A stretch of 24,655 bases of DNA from assembly GCA_019322535.1 (NCBI GenBank), contig JAHWIM010000022.1, positions 1 through 24,655 of the forward strand. Direction: 5' to 3'. The position numbers and the translations under genes were made by a program. This stretch comes from Candidatus Woesearchaeota archaeon (GTDB taxonomy: Archaea; Nanobdellota; Nanobdellia; Woesearchaeales; WJKL01). Within the stretch, counting starts at the first letter, position 1. The number at the start of each line of letters is the position of its first letter. Below, piece by piece: positions 20,105-24,655 of this stretch. The notes beneath the pieces are model-generated. The model worked only from the letters and a program-made list of their open reading frames with translations, searched no databases and was not told the DNA's origin.

Positions 20105-21958
20105 TTAGAATAGATTTTTAAGCACGTCACCATATTGCATTAGCAAATAAGTTATTCCTGAGCCTACTGCTAAACCAGCTGCTGCGCATATTCCACCAGA
20201 TACCAGTCTCTCTTTCCTCAACTCTCTTTGAACATTTGGGCTTTTTTTATCTTTTTCATAAAATGGATCAAGTGATTTTGAAAATACCATCTCTAACAAT
20301 TCATGCGGTTTTGTTGGTCTAAGTACGTTTTCCCATTTAACTACAGCTTCCCATTCTCTGCTTTCTTTATTATATTGGGTTCTTAATTTATAATGGTCTG
20401 TTGTTTCTGCTAATGTTGCTCTAGTATGAGGTGCTTGTTTACCATCTCTTACTGCTTTTAAGTCTTCTACAATTTGTCTAGGTGTTTGGTGTCTTTCTTT
20501 TTCATCATACATCATTGCTTTTGCCATAACAAGGCATAACTCGTGAAGTTTTTTCTTTATTTTACTGCTAGTGCGTAGGTATAAAGGATCTCCCCACCAT
20601 GTCCATGGTTTATACCATTTTCTATTAGGGTCTTTAGTTAATCTAAGATCAGTTTCTACAACTTCACCCTTCATAAGATTGTATGGGTTAACTGGTAATA
20701 TTTTTTCTGTATCTGTAGGTTTCCAGCCAACATTTATACTTTCTGCTCCTGCGTCTCCATCAATATCTCCTGTTGGTTTTATTGGGTTAGGTGTTTTGCC
20801 TGTTAACCATACGTACAATGTTGCAAAAAGACTGTATAGGTCATCTCTAAAATCTAAATGTTCAGGATCAGTAACATGTTTAGGTGAAAAGAACATCGGA
20901 GTTCCTACTGATAGTCTGCCACCAGAATATGTTTTCTCACTAGAAATTGTTCCTTTTTCTGTATAAATTCTCAGAACGCCATAATCTCCAACTTTAGGTC
21001 TTGGCTTTCCATTCTTGTCTCTTATTACCATAACGTTTGTTGGTTTTATATCTCTATGCACTCCGCCCATTCTGCTAAGGTCAGTAAGAACATCCTCAAC
21101 TACATCTATAACAATATCTATTTTTTGGTCGAGTGTAGTCTCATTTACTATTTCATCTAGAGAAAGCTGATCTGTTACATGCTCCATAATAAAAACAGCT
21201 CTATCTGCTTTTGTTGTTACATATAAAGGTGTGAATACAGATGCTCCTTTATTATAACCAACCATTGCTTTTTCTTTCTGTGCTGCTTTTTCTATTTTAG
21301 GTGTGTCTTTTGCTATTTTGATAGCAATTTCATTATTTTCAAAAGGCAGAGGCATTACAACTTCGCCATTTTCATCTGTCCTTGGTGTTTTAAGTTGAGT
21401 GTATACTTCTTCTTGAAGAATTCCTTCGAGTCTTCCTTGAGCTATTTCTTCAACTTCTTCCCTAGTTAAGGATGGATTGTCTTCTTTAGCCCAAGTTCTA
21501 AGGGCATCAAGTTTTGCTTTAAGATCTTTTTTTGCTTGGCTTACTATTTGTGCTTTTTTGTCAAGCTGTCCTTCTGTTGCTTTTGACCTATCGAAAGCCT
21601 GCATCTGCTGCCATACTTCTTCCCAAAACTGATAACCTAATGTATTTGGGTCTACATCTACTTTTAAAACTACATACTGGCCTCCTCCACCAAGCTTATT
21701 GCTGTAGTCTTCATCTACTTTTACTCTAAGTTTACCGTTAAGAAATGGATGTGATTTTACAATAAGACAGCCGTTTTCATCTATGAATCTATCAAGTAAT
21801 CTTCTGCTTTGCTCTGCTGCTTTTGCTGATTGCTCTTCTAGTTTTTTTCTCGCACGCTCATCGTACTTTCTTAAACTAACATATGAAGAATCAATATAGT
21901 GCGGTCTTGATAAAAGAACTCTTCCACCGTCTCCTAGTGCTTCGTGGCTGTCTGCCAT
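20105..21958 (-). CDS. Hanks-type Ser/Thr protein kinase with C-terminal membrane anchor
   Basis: The 617-residue product has a protein-kinase core. IAIK (211-214) carries the ATP-binding Lys and E229 is a candidate alpha-C Glu. HRDIKPTNVM (301-310) is the catalytic loop, DYG (325-327) the metal site, GTPMFFSPK (352-360) the P+1 loop, and RDDLYSLFATLYVWLTG subdomain IX. The usual APE Glu is Lys360, and DFG is DYG. The only Gly-rich loop (LGGGGQ, 89-94) lies 120 residues before IAIK, separated by a charged helical segment (about 110-190). The C-terminus has one TM span (about 587-607, GGICAAAGLAVGSGITYLLMQYG), giving a tail-anchored cytosolic kinase. The catalytic Lys, Asp and metal Asp are all kept, so activity is likely. 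Targets are unknown. Confidence 0.88.
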   Translation of the reverse strand: MADSHEALGDGGRVLLSRPHYIDSSYVSLRKYDERARKKLEEQSAKAAEQSRRLLDRFIDENGCLIVKSHPFLNGKLRVKVDEDYSNKLGGGGQYVVLKVDVDPNTLGYQFWEEVWQQMQAFDRSKATEGQLDKKAQIVSQAKKDLKAKLDALRTWAKEDNPSLTREEVEEIAQGRLEGILQEEVYTQLKTPRTDENGEVVMPLPFENNEIAIKIAKDTPKIEKAAQKEKAMVGYNKGASVFTPLYVTTKADRAVFIMEHVTDQLSLDEIVNETTLDQKIDIVIDVVEDVLTDLSRMGGVHRDIKPTNVMVIRDKNGKPRPKVGDYGVLRIYTEKGTISSEKTYSGGRLSVGTPMFFSPKHVTDPEHLDFRDDLYSLFATLYVWLTGKTPNPIKPTGDIDGDAGAESINVGWKPTDTEKILPVNPYNLMKGEVVETDLRLTKDPNRKWYKPWTWWGDPLYLRTSSKIKKKLHELCLVMAKAMMYDEKERHQTPRQIVEDLKAVRDGKQAPHTRATLAETTDHYKLRTQYNKESREWEAVVKWENVLRPTKPHELLEMVFSKSLDPFYEKDKKSPNVQRELRKERLVSGGICAAAGLAVGSGITYLLMQYGDVLKNLF

Positions 21959-22051
21959 ATTATTTACTACATTTATTTATTACAAAAGAGTAGTAATCAA
22001 CAGAAAGGATGTAATATGGGTTTTTTATAAAGCTTATGGTTTTTTATACTT

Positions 22052-22066
22052 AAAAAAGGAAAAAAT
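22052..22066 (-). terminator. Poly-T terminator after the secreted-protein operon
   Basis: On the minus strand, T6-CC-T6 follows the stop codon at 22074 by about 8 nt, the usual form of an archaeal T-tract terminator. Confidence 0.5.
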
Positions 22067-22073
22067 TAGGAAG

Positions 22074-22556
22074 TTACTCTTGTTGAACTTCCCTGTATAA
22101 GAATCTATACCAAGGTGCTCTTTCGTTTATATTTCCTTTGCCATCAATCTCAAATCTCTTTGTTGCTTTTCCTTTGATAAATCCTAAGAATCTTACTTCT
22201 TCTCTTGCTCTGACTGTTACTGCACCTGTTTCATTATCAACATCTTCAACTTCTACTCCTTCCATTCTCTGCATTCTTTCTTGGTATTTTTGCATGAATT
22301 TCTCTATGTTTTGCTGAAGTCTTTGTCTTGCATTTTCATTTGTTACTCTTGTTAATGCATTTTGTAATCCTGTTTCCAGTTTTTCTCTTGTCTGATTACC
22401 TTCTCCTTGTTGATATAATGTTGGTTCTGCTTTCTGAACCATTACTGTGTCTCCTTGTTTTGCTTGTTCTCCGCCGCCTGAATTGTTTTGGCCTGCAGCA
22501 GATACAAGTGCGCTAGCTAAAACTAAAACAAAAAATAAAGATATAATCTTTTTCAT
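22074..22556 (-). CDS. Secreted protein with coiled coil and C-terminal conserved-looking domain, 160 aa
   Basis: A signal peptide (about 1-20, cleavage near SAA) is followed by a Gly/Gln/Glu-rich linker, a helical segment (about 57-98, REKLETGLQNALTRVTNENARQRLQQNIEKFMQKYQERMQRM), and a beta-rich end: GAVTVRAREEVRFLGFIKGKATKRFEIDGKGNINERAPWYRFLYREV. It is exported, with no lipobox or TM anchor. The strong ribosome binding site AGGAGGCGAT (22570 to 22561) overlaps the upstream stop codon. It is the last gene of a three-gene operon of envelope proteins. Family not named. Confidence 0.7.
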   Translation of the reverse strand: MKKIISLFFVLVLASALVSAAGQNNSGGGEQAKQGDTVMVQKAEPTLYQQGEGNQTREKLETGLQNALTRVTNENARQRLQQNIEKFMQKYQERMQRMEGVEVEDVDNETGAVTVRAREEVRFLGFIKGKATKRFEIDGKGNINERAPWYRFLYREVQQE

Positions 22557-22568
22557 TTGGATCGCCTC

Positions 22569-22787
22569 CTATGTTAATTTTTCCAACTCAGTTAATTCTT
22601 GATCTAATTCATCAAGTTCACTAAGATCTAGTTCTGCTAATTCTTTATCTATATCAACTATATCTGATTCAAGCTCTGTGGTTGTTTGTTCTGTTTCTGT
22701 TGCAGCTGGTTTTTCTTTTGGAACACAGCCAGATATTAACAAAGCTAATATCAAGCCTAGTATTGCAATATTTTTCATATGTTTCAT
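22569..22787 (-). CDS. Small acidic lipoprotein, 72 aa
   Basis: The product MKHMKNIAILGLILALLISGCVPKEKP... has a lipobox (LISGC, Cys21) at the end of a hydrophobic signal, so the mature protein should be lipid-anchored through Cys on the outer face of the membrane. The mature part is only about 52 residues, very acidic, with a heptad-like Leu/Glu/Asp pattern (ELDLSELDELDQELTELEKL) that may form a coiled coil. GAGG at 22797-22794 lies 6 nt before the ATG. It lies between the two larger secreted-protein genes and could anchor or pair with them. Confidence 0.75.
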   Translation of the reverse strand: MKHMKNIAILGLILALLISGCVPKEKPAATETEQTTTELESDIVDIDKELAELDLSELDELDQELTELEKLT

Positions 22788-22810
22788 TTTGTTCCTCTGG
22801 TATATAAAGT

Positions 22811-23890
22811 TTATTCTGTTTCGTTGCCCTGTGTTTCGTTTGTTGCTGTTTCATTCGCTTCTGGTTCTTCTACATCTACTGGGCTTTGCGTTTCAGCTGC
22901 TGTTATTGCTTCTTGAGCTCCTCTTTTTTCTCTGATTGTTTTCATTATTTCTTTTAGTATTCTGTGAGATTCTTTTAATTTTTCATGAGCTTCTCTTAGA
23001 TACTGATTAACTTCTTTCATTAACTCGTCAACTTCTCCTGGTGTTACTGCTTGAGCATATTTTTCTTTTGCTAATTCCCATTTGTCTTTTGCTTCTTCTA
23101 TTGATTCATTGAATTTTTCCATCAAGTCTTCTATATCAGATACATCATTTCCTGCTTCTTCTAATCTTGCTACTATTCTTGTGAGTTTTGTTTCTAAGTG
23201 TTCTGCTCTGACAATTATTCCACCTATCTTAGCTCCGATTAGTCTTCCAACACTTCTTTTTAATACTGATCTTGTTCTTGTCCATGCTTGTTTGATTGTT
23301 CTTGCAGCTTCTTTTATTTCTTCTGCAGTGCTTTCGTTGTCTAGATTTTCTATTACATCTTTTGCATCTGTAACTTCTTGTATTTTAGCATCTATTCTTG
23401 ATAAAATATCCTGCATTTCTTCTTGTGTTAAATCTTCATTAGATTCAACTTTGCTTTTTATTTTATCTAATGTTGCAAGAACTCTGTCTGCAATATTGTC
23501 TAAGAATTCTCCTGAGTGAGCTCTTATTCTTTGCTTTATATTAACACATTTTTCAGATTCAGAATCTCTGCATACACTTAAAGCAGTTTTTGCTGTTTGT
23601 ATTTTTAGTTTTGTTGCTTGATATCTTTGTCTTGCAGTAAGATATCTTTCTTTTGCTAATTGATATCTTTCTCTTGCTGTCTGGATTCTTTGAATTGTTG
23701 TTGGTGTTGCATTTTGAAATCTTTCTCTTAATGTTGCTCTTGTTTGGTTTGCATCTGCATTTGTTGCATTTCCTGATGCAACTTGTACTTGATATCTTGC
23801 TCTAAGTGGGCTTTCTTGTTCTGCTATTGCTACTGGCAATAAACTTACTACAAATATTGCCATTAATAAAATTGATATTGATTTCTTCAT
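22811..23890 (-). CDS. Secreted coiled-coil protein with N-glycosylation sequons, 359 aa
   Basis: The signal peptide (about 1-23, cleavage after AIA) is followed by almost entirely helical, charged sequence with seven-residue periodicity (ARERYQLAKERYLTARQRYQATK and AEHLETKLTRIVARLEEAG). Two cysteines near 105-113 (CRDSESEKC) could form one disulfide. Sequons cluster at both ends: NAT, NQT, NAT near the N-terminus and NET, NET, NET at the C-terminus. The ATG at 23890 is chosen over a TTG at 23905 because GGAGG lies 8 nt before it and overlaps the longer reading. It heads the three-gene operon. A cell-surface structural or contact role is inferred. Confidence 0.75.
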   Translation of the reverse strand: MKKSISILLMAIFVVSLLPVAIAEQESPLRARYQVQVASGNATNADANQTRATLRERFQNATPTTIQRIQTARERYQLAKERYLTARQRYQATKLKIQTAKTALSVCRDSESEKCVNIKQRIRAHSGEFLDNIADRVLATLDKIKSKVESNEDLTQEEMQDILSRIDAKIQEVTDAKDVIENLDNESTAEEIKEAARTIKQAWTRTRSVLKRSVGRLIGAKIGGIIVRAEHLETKLTRIVARLEEAGNDVSDIEDLMEKFNESIEEAKDKWELAKEKYAQAVTPGEVDELMKEVNQYLREAHEKLKESHRILKEIMKTIREKRGAQEAITAAETQSPVDVEEPEANETATNETQGNETE

Positions 23891-23898
23891 TTTGTTTG

Positions 23899-23903
23899 CC
23901 TCC
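23899..23903 (-). promoter_or_regulatory. Shine-Dalgarno GGAGG deciding the start of the coiled-coil gene
   Basis: GGAGG on the minus strand, 8 nt upstream of the ATG at 23890. Its presence argues that the mRNA begins well upstream, not at the TATA-like ACTATAAAAC (23918 to 23909), which would give a leaderless start. Confidence 0.6.
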
Positions 23904-23924
23904 AAATTGTTTTATAGTAAAAGG

Positions 23925-24026
23925 GCCAATGTTTTGGCTATCTTCAAAAAAGAAAAAAATGTGCGGAACGATATGTGTTCTCGCACAAAAGATAGCCCTT
24001 TAAGTTAATCCATTTGAATTAACTTA
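23925..24026 (-). ncRNA. Candidate structured leader RNA (attenuator-like) upstream of the secreted-protein operon
   Basis: In minus-strand order: hairpin H1 (24026-24001, 9 bp, 8-nt loop); P1 5' arm GGCTATCTT (23997-23989); hairpin P2 (23987-23960, TGTGCG/CGCACA plus GAAC/GTTC with one bulge and 7-nt loop); a T7-C-T6 tract (23959-23946); P1 3' arm AAGATAGCC (23944-23936); and hairpin H3 GCCAA-AACA-TTGGC (23938-23925) followed by CCTTTT. P1 and H3 share bases 23936-23938 and are mutually exclusive. The TATA box at 24047-24055 would start RNA at the base of H1. Strand and function are inferred. Confidence 0.5.
23946..23987 (-). terminator. Hairpin plus T-tract inside the leader
   Basis: The 10-bp P2 stem (TGTGCG and GAAC paired with GTTC and CGCACA) is followed on the minus strand by T7-C-T6. 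This is the layout of an intrinsic terminator placed before the operon's first gene. Confidence 0.45.
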
Positions 24027-24046
24027 GAATGTAGTAAGATTATTTT

Positions 24047-24055
24047 ATTTATAAA
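24047..24055 (-). promoter_or_regulatory. TATA box for the leader RNA / secreted-protein operon
   Basis: TTTATAAAT on the minus strand, centred at 24051. The expected start is about 24025, the first paired bases of hairpin H1, giving a 135-nt leader to the ATG at 23890. Confidence 0.5.
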
Positions 24056-24078
24056 CATACTTTCAAAACACTTAAGAA

Positions 24079-24120
24079 AAAGCTTTATTTATCCTTTTAA
24101 AACTTTACAAAGCTTTATTT
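24079..24120. repeat. 12-bp direct repeat
   Basis: AAAGCTTTATTT occurs at 24079-24090 and 24109-24120, 30 nt apart. The second copy overlaps the stop codon of the PEP-synthase-like gene. It may be chance in AT-rich DNA. Confidence 0.3.
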
Positions 24121-24655
24121 GGAGTTTATTTTCCTTACAACGCCTTTATCTGCATCTACTTCTATTAAATCTTCATCTTTAAACACTTTTGTTGCATTCT
24201 TTAATCCAATAATACATGGTTTGCCCATCTCTCTGCTTACAATTGCAGCATGGCAAGTTATGCCTCCTTCATCTGTTAAGAATGCAGCTGCTTTTCCCAT
24301 TATTGGCATATAATTTGGAGTAGTTGAATTTGCTATCAAGATATCTCCTTTCTTAAATTTATGAAATTCCTTAACATTTGTTATAACTTTTGCAGTTCCT
24401 TTTACATAACCTGCATTTGCTGATGTTCCTTTAATTTCCATTTCAGTATCTTGTTTTTCTTTTTTATTGAAATAATCATAATAATAATGTAACTTTTCAA
24501 GATCTTTTCCATAAATGAAATTGTATTTATTATTTAGATTTATACAAGCAAAGCCTTTTTTTCTTTGTTCTATTTGTTGTTTTGTTATTGGTAATTTTCC
24601 TGTGTCAATTGTTTCAATGATTTCTTTTTGTGTTAAAAAAGCAATATCTTCGTAA
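24115..24655 (-). CDS. PEP-utilising mobile-domain protein, PEP-synthase-like (partial, C-terminal part)
   Basis: The frame is open from the right edge (first full codon at 24654) to the stop at 24115, so the N-terminal part is missing. An internal ATG at 24441 is not the start; sequence upstream (YEDIAFLTQKEIIETIDTGKLPITKQQIEQRKKGFACI...) continues in frame. It resembles the linker before the mobile domain in PEP synthases. The end has the phosphohistidine motif GGITCHAAIVSREMGKPCIIG, with the His that carries phosphate between active sites. The protein stops after this domain, so the C-terminal PEP-binding TIM barrel of classical PpsA is absent, as in short archaeal PEP/pyruvate-binding proteins. 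Exact substrate unknown. Confidence 0.8.
   Translation of the reverse strand, partial: YEDIAFLTQKEIIETIDTGKLPITKQQIEQRKKGFACINLNNKYNFIYGKDLEKLHYYYDYFNKKEKQDTEMEIKGTSANAGYVKGTAKVITNVKEFHKFKKGDILIANSTTPNYMPIMGKAAAFLTDEGGITCHAAIVSREMGKPCIIGLKNATKVFKDEDLIEVDADKGVVRKINSK

Noticed and set aside
20571..20966. Plus-strand frame of 131 codons
   Set aside because: It is antisense to the kinase domain, which has intact catalytic motifs.
23082..23519. Plus-strand frame of 145 codons, hydrophobic and Ser-rich
   Set aside because: It is antisense to the repetitive coiled-coil gene; antisense of Glu/Lys-rich helices often reads as a long Ser/Leu-rich open frame.
23960..23987. Hairpin read as a terminator of plus-strand transcription
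   Set aside because: On the plus strand the stem is preceded, not followed, by the long homopolymer tract, and no plus-strand gene ends there.
1..24655. CRISPR arrays, tRNA or rRNA genes, insertion sequences, defence-island hallmarks
   Set aside because: I looked for regular repeats with spacers, cloverleaf-like GGTTC/GAATCC blocks and transposase or integrase motifs and found none.

Overview
The window looks like a piece of an AT-rich archaeal chromosome, most likely from a DPANN-type lineage such as Woesearchaeota; the lineage is an inference. The sequence supports archaea directly: an SRP54 GTPase with an archaeal-style M domain, a type-4 (4Fe-4S) uracil-DNA glycosylase, a short archaeal SlyD-like FKBP, DUF5654-like membrane proteins, and TATA boxes centred about 24-30 nt upstream of most start codons. 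That spacing implies mostly leaderless mRNAs. Shine-Dalgarno motifs (GGTGA, GAGG, GGAGG) appear mainly in front of operon-internal genes or genes with a short leader. No rRNA, tRNA, CRISPR array, transposase or integrase was seen.

Layout. 1-982: 5' part of a radical SAM protein of the DNA modification/repair type (runs off the left edge) and a small membrane protein. 1026-3731: a large protein with two tandem GHKL-type ATPase modules and a C-terminal HExxH motif. 3836-5668: three-gene operon of a secreted Cys-rich repeat protein, a zinc ribbon and a small membrane protein. 5795-9676: FKBP isomerase, MFS-like transporter, then several small unknown, membrane or zinc-ribbon proteins. 9709-12853: QueD/PTPS, a bacterial-type CoaD-CoaE pair, a DUF1284-like protein, UDG, DUF5654-like and DUF2391-like membrane proteins. 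12882-14532: metallophosphoesterase, two-TM K+ channel, second DUF5654-like protein, tiny zinc ribbon. 14521-18692: DUF2330-like surface protein and proteins of unknown function. 18697-21958: SRP54 and a tail-anchored Hanks-type kinase. 22074-23890: operon of three secreted/lipid-anchored proteins behind a structured leader. 24115-24655: C-terminal part of a PEP-synthase-like protein that runs off the right edge.

Functionally the window mixes housekeeping (SRP targeting, CoA synthesis, base excision repair, 7-deazaguanine/pterin chemistry, protein folding) with cell-surface proteins and signalling. The least ordinary items are the duplicated GHKL/HExxH protein, the structured leader with an attenuator-like layout before the secreted coiled-coil operon, the kinase whose N-lobe appears split by a helical insert, the secreted protein with four exact CX17C modules, and the bacterial-type CoaD/CoaE pair. 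Gene packing is tight: several convergent pairs meet with 0-7 nt between stop codons, and no gene-free stretch exceeds 300 nt.
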